NCBI GenBank assembly: GCA_016705335.1
Contig: JADIYN010000062.1
Span: 1-46,885 of the forward strand
Length of the DNA stretch: 46,885 bases
Direction: 5' to 3'
Source of the DNA: Draconibacterium sp.
GTDB taxonomy: Bacteria > Bacteroidota > Bacteroidia > Bacteroidales > Prolixibacteraceae
Below are positions 37,990 through 46,400 of this stretch, in pieces. The position numbers and the translations under genes were made by a program. Each line of letters begins with the position of its first letter. Within the stretch, counting starts at the first letter, position 1. The notes beneath the pieces were generated by a model. The model was not told where the DNA came from, did not search any database, and saw only the letters and a program-made list of their open reading frames with translations.

Positions 37990-38781
37990 ATGAAAATCCG
38001 TGTCGGTTTACTCTTCATATTTTTGTTTAAGATTTTGAATGTAGATGCCCAGGAAATATTTACCCCTCCGGTAAAAGCCAGTCAGGCATTTATTAAGGGT
38101 GAGAAACTTACCTATCAGATTAAGTATAAATTCATAGTTGGCGGAATTACAACTTTTTCGCTTAACGAGACGATTTATGAAGGAGAAAAGGTCTTCCATG
38201 CTTTGGCTACTGGGCAAACTACCGGATTGGCCAATACTATTTATGGTGTTAAGGATAGCTATGAAAGCTGGTTCGACAAAGAAACCAATTTGCCATATAA
38301 ATCAGTACGCGACATTCATGAAGGTAATTACAAGAAATATAATGAGGTTATCTTCAACCGAGAGAATAATACGGTGAATTCAAAACTTTCCGGCATTCAT
38401 AGTGTCCCGGCAAAGATACTTGATTTAACATCCACCTTTTATTACCTGCGACGAGTTGATTTTTCAAAAGTGAATGACGGCGATGTAATCTTTGTAAACA
38501 TGTATTTTTCCGACGAAATATTTCCATTCCGGATTATTTATTCAGGAAAAGAAACCATCAAAACCAAATTCGGTAAAATTGAATGTCATAAAATCAAGCC
38601 TGTAGTAGAAGTCGGGCGCATTTTTAAAAAACCTGACGATCTGACCATTTGGTTAACCGACGATGACAATTGCATCCCGGTGCAGGTGAGAATGAACATT
38701 CGTGTAGTTGGAGCTGTTTATTTGAAACTCATTAGTACTGAGAATACAGCAAACAATTCAATCTTTCTGAATCAAAACTAA
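37990..38781 (+). CDS. DUF3108 periplasmic protein
   Basis: An intact 263-aa protein with a signal peptide (ends NVDAQ). The body follows the DUF3108 pattern: FIKGEKLTYQIKYKFIVGGITTFSL at the start, VKDSYESWFDKETNLPYKSVRDIHEGNYKKY in the middle, and FGKIECHKIKPVVEVGRIF...LTIWLTDDDNCIPVQV near the end. DUF3108 proteins are periplasmic beta-rich proteins of unknown function, often near envelope genes. It stands alone, driven by copy 2 of the conserved upstream module. Confidence 0.85.
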   Translation: MKIRVGLLFIFLFKILNVDAQEIFTPPVKASQAFIKGEKLTYQIKYKFIVGGITTFSLNETIYEGEKVFHALATGQTTGLANTIYGVKDSYESWFDKETNLPYKSVRDIHEGNYKKYNEVIFNRENNTVNSKLSGIHSVPAKILDLTSTFYYLRRVDFSKVNDGDVIFVNMYFSDEIFPFRIIYSGKETIKTKFGKIECHKIKPVVEVGRIFKKPDDLTIWLTDDDNCIPVQVRMNIRVVGAVYLKLISTENTANNSIFLNQN

Positions 38782-38813
38782 ATTTGTTTATTCCGTAGGA
38801 TCCATAACTCAAA

Positions 38814-38880
38814 TGTGTGAATAATGTAACTATTTACAAAAGTTGTGTAACACCTATTTGGTTAAAGTTGACCAACTTAG
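38814..38880 (+). promoter_or_regulatory. Conserved upstream module, copy 3 (YihY gene)
   Basis: TGTGTGAATAATGTAAC, 12 bases, TTGTGTAAC, 22 bases, AACTTAG (the box deviates by one base). The YihY start lies 46 or 86 bases downstream depending on the start chosen. Confidence 0.7.
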
Positions 38881-38965
38881 TCTCCAGCTTATTCATCATT
38901 AAATCGCTTAAAATAAAGGGGAAGAATGGGAATACATTTAAGAAATATTTACAATATCCTAAAAA

Positions 38966-39828
38966 ATGCGTTTAAAACAATGGTGGGCAAAAGATCCGTT
39001 TCGCGAAAGTGCAATAATTGCCTACTATGCGATTTTTGCGTTGCCCGGTTTGCTGGTTGTTATTCTTACCACTGCCGGTTATTTTTTTGGAAATGATGCC
39101 GTTAACAATCATATAACAGAACAGTTCACTTCTACAATGGGCGCCGATACTGCCCGGCAGGTTCAGAATATTATTATTCAGGCGAGTGAAGCGAAAAATT
39201 CAGTTTTTGCAACAATTATCGGAGTTTTTATAATGATTGTGGGTGCCACGGCTGTTTTTGCACAGTTCCAGAAATCGTTAAATATTATCTGGGAAGTTAA
39301 AGTTGATGATTCAAAATCGGGTATCTGGAGTTTTGTCAGGATTCGGTTATTTTCGTTCGGGCTTATCGTTACCATCGCGTTTTTATTGATCGTTTCACTT
39401 GTAATCTCCGCGTTGCTCTCTGCTTTGGTAATTGGTTATCGGGTCATTTTTCCGAAACCTTTTATGTATTATTGCAGGTGGTCAATTTCGTTTTATCCTT
39501 TTTGTTTCTTGCCGTATTATTTGCATTGATGTTCAAATTTCTACCCGATGCCCAAATAAAGTGGAAACATGTTTGGGTTGGTTCACTTGTCACGGCATTT
39601 CTGTTCGAAATTGGAAAATTCGCCCTGGGATTATACTTTGGAAAATTAAACCCCGGTGAAGGATATGGCGCTGCAGGTTCTATAATCTTAATTATGCTTT
39701 GGGTTTCATATTCGTCAATGATTGTCTTCTTTGGTGCCGAATTTACCCGCGCATATGCCGATTTTATTTCAGGCAGGGTTGCTCCAACTGACACTGTAAA
39801 AACAGATATTCAGCCTGTCTCCAATTAG
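38966..39828 (+). CDS. YihY/BrkB-family inner membrane protein (at least one frameshift)
   Basis: Two frames join near 39440-39450 (CGGGTC, one G missing), giving about 287 aa with six membrane helices. Family landmarks: WWAKDPFRESAIIAYYAIFALPGLLVV at the start, VNNHITEQFTSTMG, IGVFIMIVGATAVFAQFQKSLNIIW, and FKFLPDAQIKWKHVWVGSLVTAFLFEIGKF...YGAAGSIILIMLWVSYSSMIVFFGAEFT at the end. The natural start may be the ATG at 38926 (MGIHLRNIYNIL), which would need a second correction in the A6 run near 38960. The transport or envelope role is unproven for the family; it was once misannotated as ribonuclease BN. Confidence 0.88.
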
Positions 39829-39852
39829 TTGTAATCCGTGCCTTTGAAGATT

Positions 39853-40032
39853 TCATTTTGGGTTGAATACACGATCAATAATTTCAGCCAGTTTAAAATC
39901 AAGTTGGGTTACACCGCCGGCATCGTGATTGGTTAAAGCTATATTCACTTTGTTGTATGAATTACTCCAGTCGGGATGATGGTTTAATTTTTCAGCTTCA
40001 AGTGCAATTGCTGTCATTGGGTTTTTTAACAT
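39853..40032 (-). pseudogene. 4a-hydroxytetrahydrobiopterin dehydratase (PCD), C-terminal remnant
   Basis: A 59-aa frame carrying the diagnostic part of pterin-4-alpha-carbinolamine dehydratase: AEKLNHHPDWSNSYNKV (active-site His pair), NIALTNHDAGGVT and DFKLAEIID. The family has about 95-110 residues, so the first third is missing. Upstream frames contain stops within about 60 bases, and no clean N-terminus was found even allowing single indels. The enzyme normally recycles the pterin cofactor after aromatic amino-acid hydroxylation. It is either a truncated pseudogene or a gene hit by several sequence errors. It sits between the YihY gene and copy 4 of the conserved module. Confidence 0.65.
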
Positions 40033-40245
40033 GCTCTGTTAAATACCAACAGCAGCAGATTCAAATTGTTCTGAATGAATATTTTATAAGACTGCTTATC
40101 CAACTCAGTAAAGTTGGGGAAGTTGTAAAGGAGATTTTTACGACAAGGGAATTGAATAAACACAATAGTCACATAGTTCACAATAGAAAAACACATAAAT
40201 TTCATTTACTATGGTATTCCAAAAGCCAAAATTTCAGCCCGTAAA

Positions 40246-40312
40246 AGTGTGAATGATGTAACAGATTTTAAAAATTGTGTAATTTTCTCTTACCAAAAAC
40301 TCCCGACCTTTG
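40246..40312 (+). promoter_or_regulatory. Conserved upstream module, copy 4 (microprotein and AI-2E transporter genes)
   Basis: AGTGTGAATGATGTAAC, 12 bases, TTGTGTAAT, 22 bases, ACCTTTG. The first downstream start codon is that of the 39-aa membrane peptide at 40356. Confidence 0.75.
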
Positions 40313-40355
40313 TTTAACTATTAGAGTTCTTATATTTACTTAAATAAAAAGTAAA

Positions 40356-40475
40356 ATGAATAATATATTTCGAGGTTTATTAGCAGGTTACGGAGCAAAA
40401 AAATTGGGTGGCGGCTGTTTGGGCACAATTATAGTTTTCATAATTATCTGGGTTATTCTTGGTCAATGCAGTTAA
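40356..40475 (+). CDS. 39-aa glycine-rich membrane microprotein
   Basis: A short frame: MNNIFRGLLAGYGAKKLGGG, then a cysteine and one strongly hydrophobic helix (TIIVFIIIWVILGQ), ending CS. This is the form of small Bacteroidota inner-membrane peptides with an amphipathic glycine-rich head. It lies 43 bases after the conserved promoter-like module and 12 bases before the AI-2E-type transporter gene, so it is the first cistron of that transcript. No homologue function is known to me. Small size makes the call less certain, but spacing and composition support it. Confidence 0.6.
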   Translation: MNNIFRGLLAGYGAKKLGGGCLGTIIVFIIIWVILGQCS

Positions 40476-40487
40476 ACTTAAAATAAC

Positions 40488-41621
40488 ATGAACCTGTCAT
40501 TTCAAAAACTATTTTACGCGATTGCCACTGTATTTGCGCTTTTTGCAATATTGATTTTGGCTAAACCCATCCTCATTCCGCTTAGTATTGCCTTACTTAT
40601 GTCGTTTATACTTTACCCGTTGGCCACGAAATTTGAAACAGGGAGAATTGGTAAAACGTTTGCTGCATTTCTCTCCATTTTCGTTGTGATTTTAATATTT
40701 GCAGTAGTGATTTATTTTTTTTCAACTCAGATTATGAGTGTAGCGCAGGATTTCACTCATTTTAAGGATAAAATTATCAATGCTTTTACGGATGTAACAG
40801 TGTATATAAACAACAATGTGAGCTTTGTTGACAACCTGGAAAGGGATGAACTTTTTAACCGAATGAAAGCATGGCTTACTGATTCAACAGGATTTTTATT
40901 AAGCAAAACTGTAAACGGTACAGCAACCATGCTTGCCGGATTACTGGCAACAATTGTTTTTACTTTTCTTTTTCTCATATACAGAGATGGATTGACTCAG
41001 GCATTTCTTGCTTTTTCACCTGAAGACAAAAGAAACAGAGTTTTCAAGATGTTTAAATCGGTTCAACAGGTTGGGCAAAAATACTTGTTCGGAATGTTGT
41101 TTCTCACCCTTGTTATTGGTTTGGCGAATAGTGTTGGTCTATTGATTATTGGAATTGATAACCCATTTCTTTTTGGTTTTCTGGGTGCTGCGCTTGCCAT
41201 TATTCCATACATAGGGACCACAATGGGGGCAATCATTCCTGTAATATATGCCTTTGTTTCTTATAATTCAATTTGGACTGCAGTGGCAGTTGCCCTGTTA
41301 TTTTGGGCTGTTCAATTGGTTTCCGATAATTTTCTAACACCAAAAATTGTAGGGGGAAGTTTAAAAATTAATGCTTTAACTGCTATACTTAGTTTGTTTA
41401 TTGGTGCGGCTGTTTGGGGACTGGCCGGAATGATTTTGTTTTTGCCATTTACTGCAATGTTAAGGGTGATATGCGAAGAATTTGAGGAACTTAAACCACT
41501 GGCTCTTATCATGGGTGAGCAAAATGAAGATGAAAACGAGAACACAGGAAAAATTTCAGTTTGGTGGGAAAAAATAAAAAAAACGATTTTCGAAATAATC
41601 CACTCAAATTACAACACGTAA
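40488..41621 (+). CDS. AI-2E family transporter (PerM/TqsA superfamily)
   Basis: An intact 377-aa inner-membrane protein with about eight helices. Family features: KPILIPLSIALLMSFILYPLA at the start, a central soluble loop with NLERDELFNRMKAWL, and the conserved core LGAALAIIPYIGTTMGAIIPVIYAFV followed by LVSDNFLTPKIVGGSLKINALTAILSLFIGAAVWG. Some members export quorum signals and others act as sodium/proton antiporters; the substrate here is unknown. It is in an operon with the 39-aa microprotein and under copy 4 of the conserved module. Confidence 0.9.
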   Translation: MNLSFQKLFYAIATVFALFAILILAKPILIPLSIALLMSFILYPLATKFETGRIGKTFAAFLSIFVVILIFAVVIYFFSTQIMSVAQDFTHFKDKIINAFTDVTVYINNNVSFVDNLERDELFNRMKAWLTDSTGFLLSKTVNGTATMLAGLLATIVFTFLFLIYRDGLTQAFLAFSPEDKRNRVFKMFKSVQQVGQKYLFGMLFLTLVIGLANSVGLLIIGIDNPFLFGFLGAALAIIPYIGTTMGAIIPVIYAFVSYNSIWTAVAVALLFWAVQLVSDNFLTPKIVGGSLKINALTAILSLFIGAAVWGLAGMILFLPFTAMLRVICEEFEELKPLALIMGEQNEDENENTGKISVWWEKIKKTIFEIIHSNYNT

Positions 41622-41880
41622 ATTAGCGATCTAATAGAGAAATTACTTCAAATTATTTAAATCAACATTTTGATAAAATAGTAAAATATTGGTTTGAACA
41701 GATTTAGAAAACTCATTGCCACATTCAACGCAATAGAAAACCTTTGAAAGAAATCAATTCCGCTATAATATCACTGTTAAGTTGAAAAATCAGTAATTAA
41801 TCAGTCACTTATCCCTTTTTATCAATAGTGCATGGTTGAGTTTACGACTCAAAATCCCGAAACAATTAACCGGCAGAAAA
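41622..41880. other. Intergenic DNA with no recognised feature
   Basis: About 260 AT-rich bases between the AI-2E transporter gene and the next conserved module. I see no coding potential, hairpin terminator or repeat worth naming. Confidence 0.5.
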
Positions 41881-41947
41881 TGTGTGATTGATGTAAACTT
41901 TAATAAAAGTTGTATAACACTTATCATTTGAAAGGTCCCCAACTTTG
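41881..41947 (+). promoter_or_regulatory. Conserved upstream module, copy 5 (stress gene cluster)
   Basis: TGTGTGATTGATGTAAA, 12 bases, TTGTATAAC, 22 bases, AACTTTG. It is 33 bases before the ATG at 41981 and the only promoter-like element seen before the run of closely spaced genes up to the window end. Confidence 0.75.
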
Positions 41948-41980
41948 TACTTTAAGTATAAACTTTAAAATTAAATTATT

Positions 41981-42588
41981 ATGGCAGAAATTAAAATTGA
42001 ACAGAAAAAACAAATTTGGCCGTGGCTGTTGGTAGGACTCATTATAGTTGCAGTAATTATTTATTTCATGATGAATCGTGACAGCGAAAATGTCAGCGAA
42101 ACAGAGGTAGTAACTGAAGAAGGTTATAATGCCGGTACAAATGATACAAACCTTTTGAGTATAAAGGAAAATAACAGCACCGTTGCAGCTTTTGTAGGTT
42201 TTATTGAAAACGATACAAACAGGTCAGCCTGGATCAGTCGTACATAAATGAAGCTTTTATAAAATTAACGGCTGCTACAGGTGCAATGGCCGAAGAAATT
42301 GATTATGATATTCAGGCAGATTTGGATAAAGTAAATGAATCAACTGTTCTGATTGAAAACGAAAACTTCGACTCTTCGTCTTCCAAAAATATCAGAAATG
42401 CTACAGATAATTCTGCAACAGCTTTGCAAAATATGCAACAGGCTAAATATCCATGGCTGGCTGAGGAAGTAGAAGAATTAAAAAGTGCATCAGCAGAAAT
42501 TAGTGCTGAAACAAAAACGCTTGAACAGGAAGATGCGGTAAAGAATTATTTTGTAAAAGCTGCTGACCTACTTCAAAAAATGAATTAA
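41981..42588 (+). CDS. Membrane-anchored hypothetical protein (one frameshift)
   Basis: Two frames join near 42207-42210 (AAACAGG, one A missing), giving about 202 aa. One N-terminal membrane helix (IWPWLLVGLIIVAVIIYFMM) is followed by a polar, acidic, helical periplasmic part (EENVSETEV-like, INEAFIKLTAATGAMAEE, TALQNMQQAKYPWLAEEVEEL). It resembles small single-helix stress proteins of Bacteroidota with no assigned function. It is the first gene of the cluster under copy 5 of the conserved module and is followed 19 bases later by the PRC-barrel gene. Confidence 0.6.
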
Positions 42589-42607
42589 TCTTTTAAAATA
42601 TAAAATA

Positions 42608-43123
42608 ATGACAGATACAAATAAAAATCTTTTTAATCTGGATGAACTATCAGGTTATAAAGTAGCCGAAAATTACAGCGATGTCAGAGGCTGGGATGTT
42701 AAAGATGCAAATGACCGCACCGTTGGAAAAGTGGATCATTTACTGGTAAATAAAACTGCCGAAAGAGTAGTATATCTTGATGTTGAAGTTGACGAATCGG
42801 TGATAGAGGATGGGCACAATACTTATCAAAACCTGGTAAGTGACGGTGTGCATCAGTTTTTAAACAAGGAAGGAGAAAATCACCTGATTATTCCCATAGG
42901 AATGGCTGTTATCGATGAAAAAAACAAATCGGTAAATACAAACCAGATTGATAGTTCAACTTTTGCGAAAGCCAAACGATTCAGAAAAGGTGATATTATT
43001 GATTTTGGGTACGAATTAAATGTTGTTCGCCATTACCGGGGAGACAACTCAATTCATACTTCGAATTCTGCTGATGGATTTTATGATCGTGAGGAGTTCA
43101 AAAATTCATTTCAAAAGGAGTAA
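42608..43123 (+). CDS. PRC-barrel domain protein
   Basis: An intact 171-aa cytoplasmic protein. The PRC-barrel core is seen in LSGYKVAENYSDVRGWDVKDANDRTVGKVDHLLVN followed by RVVYLDVEVD, and a second beta segment NHLIIPIGMAVIDEKNKSV. PRC-barrels occur in RNA-processing proteins (RimM) and in stress proteins, where they bind partners or membranes. The C-terminal tail (RHYRGDNSIHTS, FYDREEFKNSF) is typical of stand-alone stress-associated versions. It is the second gene in the cluster. Confidence 0.85.
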   Translation: MTDTNKNLFNLDELSGYKVAENYSDVRGWDVKDANDRTVGKVDHLLVNKTAERVVYLDVEVDESVIEDGHNTYQNLVSDGVHQFLNKEGENHLIIPIGMAVIDEKNKSVNTNQIDSSTFAKAKRFRKGDIIDFGYELNVVRHYRGDNSIHTSNSADGFYDREEFKNSFQKE

Positions 43124-43148
43124 CTGAATATCTACAAGTTTAAAGAGC

Positions 43149-44009
43149 ATGCGCAACTTTGGTAAAAACATTAAAATTACAGCCAACAATATCACGTTGA
43201 GCTACTCTGACGAAGGAGCAGACAATTCGCCCGTTATCATTTTCATACATGGTTTTCCTTTTAGCAAGGAAATGTGGAATAATCAGATGGAAGCGCTCAA
43301 AGAGAATTACAGGGTGATTACTTACGATGTGCGTGGGCATGGGAATTCATGGTCAGGTACTGATGATTTCACAATTGAACTGTTTGTTAATGATTTGATC
43401 GCGCTGATGGATGCTTTGCAGATTAATAAAACCACGCTTTGTGGTTTATCTATGGGCGGATACATTGCATTAAATGCGATTGAAAACCATCCTGAACGTT
43501 TTGATGCACTTGCTTTATGTGATACAAGTTGTGTGGCAGATTCACCTGAAGCAAAAGAAAAACGGATGAAAGCAATTGAAAGTATCAGGGAAAATGGAGT
43601 GGAAAAGTTCGCCGATGATAGTTTAAAGAATTTTTTTGCACAGGATTCATTCGCAACAAAAAAAGAAGTTATTGCCGGGGTTAGGGAAATGATTGTCAAC
43701 ACAACCGATAAATCAATTATTAAAACCCTTCTTGCTTTATCAACCCGAACGGAAACCTGCAGTAAATTGGCGGAAATAAAAGTGCCTGTTCTTATTATTA
43801 TTGGTGATGAGGATAAAATAACACCTCCCGAAGCAGCTCACTTCATGCATGAAAATATAAACGGTTCAGTATTGAGTGTTATTGAAAATGCAGGACATTT
43901 AAGCAATCTGGATAATCCAAACCAATTCAATGATCAATTAATAAAGTTTTTGGGGAAGAATGCCAGGATTCAGAAAACCGAAGGAAAGAGAAAAAACCCT
44001 GAAGCTTAA
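43149..44009 (+). CDS. Alpha/beta hydrolase
   Basis: An intact 286-aa cytoplasmic enzyme. The HGFPFSKEMW oxyanion loop lies near residue 34, YDVRGHGNS follows, the nucleophile elbow GLSMGG has its Ser near residue 98, the acid is in IIGDEDKITPPEAA, and the His is in NAGHLSNLDNP. The triad is complete. It resembles the 3-oxoadipate enol-lactonase/pimeloyl-type esterase group, but the substrate cannot be assigned. It is third in the cluster, 25 bases after the PRC-barrel gene. A second, related hydrolase gene closes the cluster. Confidence 0.85.
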   Translation: MRNFGKNIKITANNITLSYSDEGADNSPVIIFIHGFPFSKEMWNNQMEALKENYRVITYDVRGHGNSWSGTDDFTIELFVNDLIALMDALQINKTTLCGLSMGGYIALNAIENHPERFDALALCDTSCVADSPEAKEKRMKAIESIRENGVEKFADDSLKNFFAQDSFATKKEVIAGVREMIVNTTDKSIIKTLLALSTRTETCSKLAEIKVPVLIIIGDEDKITPPEAAHFMHENINGSVLSVIENAGHLSNLDNPNQFNDQLIKFLGKNARIQKTEGKRKNPEA

Positions 44010-44068
44010 ATTTAAAAGTCTTCAACCTTCTCTCTACTGGATAAAAACAATTAAAACAGAAAAATACA

Positions 44069-45219
44069 ATGGAATTACTTACAAAAGAATTAATACAGGA
44101 ACTCCTGTCAAATGAACAGGCACTGTGTTTTTCATTATATATGCCTACTCATCAAAAACATCCTGAAAATCTTCAGGATATCATCCTTTATAAAAATCTA
44201 ATCCGAAAAATGGAAGTATCACTGCTGCAAAAATATTCAGCCACTGATGTAAAAGAATATCTGCAACCTATGGAAGCACTTGTTACCAACAATGATATCT
44301 GGAATTACACAAAAGGTGGACTGGCTGTTTTTAGTGCAAAAGGAATATTTAAAGTTGTAGGATTACATAAATCGGTTGAAGAACTGGCAATGGTTGCCGA
44401 CAGTTTCCATACAAAACCACTCAGGCAGTATTTGCAGTCGCTCGACCATTTTCACGTTTTGGGTTTAACACTTCATGATATCAGGCTTTTTGAAGGTAAC
44501 CGACACACACTTGCTGAGGTTGAACTAAAATCGGATACTCCAAAAACAATAACAGAAGCGCTTGGTGATGAATTGACCGACAAGCATACTACAGTTGACA
44601 GTTATGGCGGCATCGGAGGTGAAAGTTCACCTATGCACCATGGTTCTGGCGGTAAAAAGGAAGAAACTGAAAAAGACGCTGAAAGATTTTTTCGTGTAGT
44701 TGCGAATGCAATTTATGAACACTATTCGAAACCATCAGGCTACCTTATTCTTGCCACGTGCCCGAGCACCATAGCCTTTTTCAAAAAGTGAGTAAAAATC
44801 CACTTCTGCTTCCTAAAGGGGTTACAATAAATCCTTCATCAGTTTCACCCGATCAACTGGCAAAAATGGCCTGGGAAATAATGGAACCGGAATATAACCT
44901 GAAACTTGACAGCATGGTTGACAGGTTTGAGCAGGCACGTGCAAACGGCAAAGGAAGCGACGACTACAAGGAAGTTGCTGTAGCGGCAGTTGAGGGTCGG
45001 ATTGACACGCTTCTCGTTGAAGCCGACCGGATTATTGCTGTCAGGGTTACTAATCCGGTGACGGGAAATATACAAAAAAAAGATCTGAGTAATCCGAAAG
45101 TCGATGATCTGCTGGACGACCTGGGAGAATTGGTGCTAAAAATGGGTGGACAGGTAATGGTTCTTCCAACCGTTAAAATGCCTTCCGAAACAGGACTTGC
45201 AGCAATATTTCGCTATTAA
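44069..45219 (+). CDS. BaeRF-type (bacterial archaeo-eukaryotic release factor-like) protein (one frameshift)
   Basis: Two frames join near 44756-44761 (ACGTGCCC, one base missing), giving about 383 aa. The protein begins ELLTKELIQELLSNEQALCFSLYMPTHQ and continues with GGLAVFSAKGIFKVVGLHKSV, HVLGLTLHDIRLFEGNRH, a His/Gly-rich linker (GGESSPMHHGSGGKK), FFRVVANAIYEHYS and a C-terminal EGRIDTLLVEADRII. This order matches the eRF1-domain-like BaeRF family 3 proteins, suggested to act on stalled ribosomes. It is followed after 11 bases by an HPF-like gene, so the pair probably works on translation under stress. The call relies on overall pattern. Confidence 0.65.
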
Positions 45220-45230
45220 AATGAAAAAAA

Positions 45231-45545
45231 ATGCAAATACAAATTAATACAGATAAAAATGTAACCGGTAATGAAGAACTGATTGCTATGTCAACTTCAT
45301 TTATATCGGAAGAATTAAGCAGGTACAGCGAACAGATAACAAGAGTGGAAGTTCATCTCGCAGATGAGAATGGCAATAAAACAGGATTTAACGATAAGCG
45401 ATGTACCCTGGAAGCACGATTGGCAGGAATGAAACCCATAGCAGTTACACACCACGCAAACACCAATGACCAGGCTGTTTCTGGAGCCATCGGTAAACTA
45501 AAAACTTCTTTGGAAAAAATAACAGGCCGTTTAAAGAATAATTAA
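45231..45545 (+). CDS. HPF/RaiA-like ribosome-associated factor
   Basis: An intact 104-aa protein with the beta-alpha-beta-beta-beta-alpha plan of hibernation-promoting factors: MQIQINTDKNVTGNEELIAMS, ISEELSRYSEQITRVEVHLADENG, RCTLEARLAGMKPIAVTH and a final helix AVSGAIGKLKTSLEKITGRL. Members bind the 30S decoding site and silence ribosomes in stationary phase; this short form lacks the C-terminal dimerisation domain. It lies between the BaeRF-like gene and the second hydrolase gene, whose start follows one base after its stop. Confidence 0.85.
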   Translation: MQIQINTDKNVTGNEELIAMSTSFISEELSRYSEQITRVEVHLADENGNKTGFNDKRCTLEARLAGMKPIAVTHHANTNDQAVSGAIGKLKTSLEKITGRLKNN

Positions 45546-45546
45546 A

Positions 45547-46388
45547 ATGGAAATAATAAATACAGGTGCCACAAGGGCAGAATATATTGAAGTTGACACA
45601 AATGTAAAACTTCATATTACTGATGGTGGCGAAGGCAGGTCAATTGTGCTGATACACGGTTGGCCATTGAGTGATGAGATGTATGAATACCAATACAACG
45701 ATTTAATTGAGAATAAATTCCGCGTAATTGGCATAACGTTAAGAGGTTTTGGAAAATCGGACAAACCATTCGGACAGTATAATTACGATGTTCATGCATT
45801 GGATATTAAACGGGTTTTGGATATTCTGGAAATAAATGATGCAGTGTTGGCTGGCTTTTCAATGGGCGGAGCAATTGCAGTTCGTTATGTATCGGTTTAT
45901 AACGGAGCCCATGTTACAAAACTGGTACTGGCAGGTGCATCAGTACCGCTCTGGACACAACGCAAGGATTTTCCATACAATCTTACCCAAAGTTCTGTTG
46001 ATGACTTAATAAAACTGAACAATACCGACAGACCAAAACTTTTATCGGATTTTGCAAAGATTTTTTCTGCAACCCCAACTTCTTTAAATGAAGGGATTGG
46101 TAGTTGGTTGAATGGAATTGCATTGAGCGCTTCTTCCTATGCAACAGCAAAGTGTTTAGTTGCTTTACGCGATACAGATCTGAGAGAAGATATGGCGAAA
46201 ATTAAAATTCCGACATTGATTATGCATGGCAAAAAAGATAAGATATGCTCTTTTGATCTTGCCTTGCAAATGAATAAAGGAATTTCAAAATCTCAACTCG
46301 TTGCGTTTGAAAATTCGGGGCCTAGCATGTTTCTGGAGGAGACTCAAAATTCAATACAGAACTGATAAAGTTTGCTGGAAAATCATAA
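45547..46388 (+). CDS. Alpha/beta hydrolase, haloperoxidase-like, catalytic His replaced (one frameshift)
   Basis: The main frame runs to 46365. Restoring one A in CAAAAT near 46354 continues it to KFNTELIKFAGKS and a stop at 46386-46388, about 280 aa. Landmarks: VLIHGWPLSDEMYEYQ, TLRGFGKSDKP, nucleophile elbow AGFSMGGAIA, and Asp in MHGKKDKICS. The expected GHS(M)FLEE histidine motif reads GPSMFLEE (codon CCT at 46321-46323), so the catalytic His is Pro here. Either the enzyme is inactive or this is a base error. The sequence resembles non-haem chloroperoxidases and arylesterases. Co-transcribed with the HPF-like gene. Confidence 0.8.
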
Positions 46389-46400
46389 AATCATAAAAAC

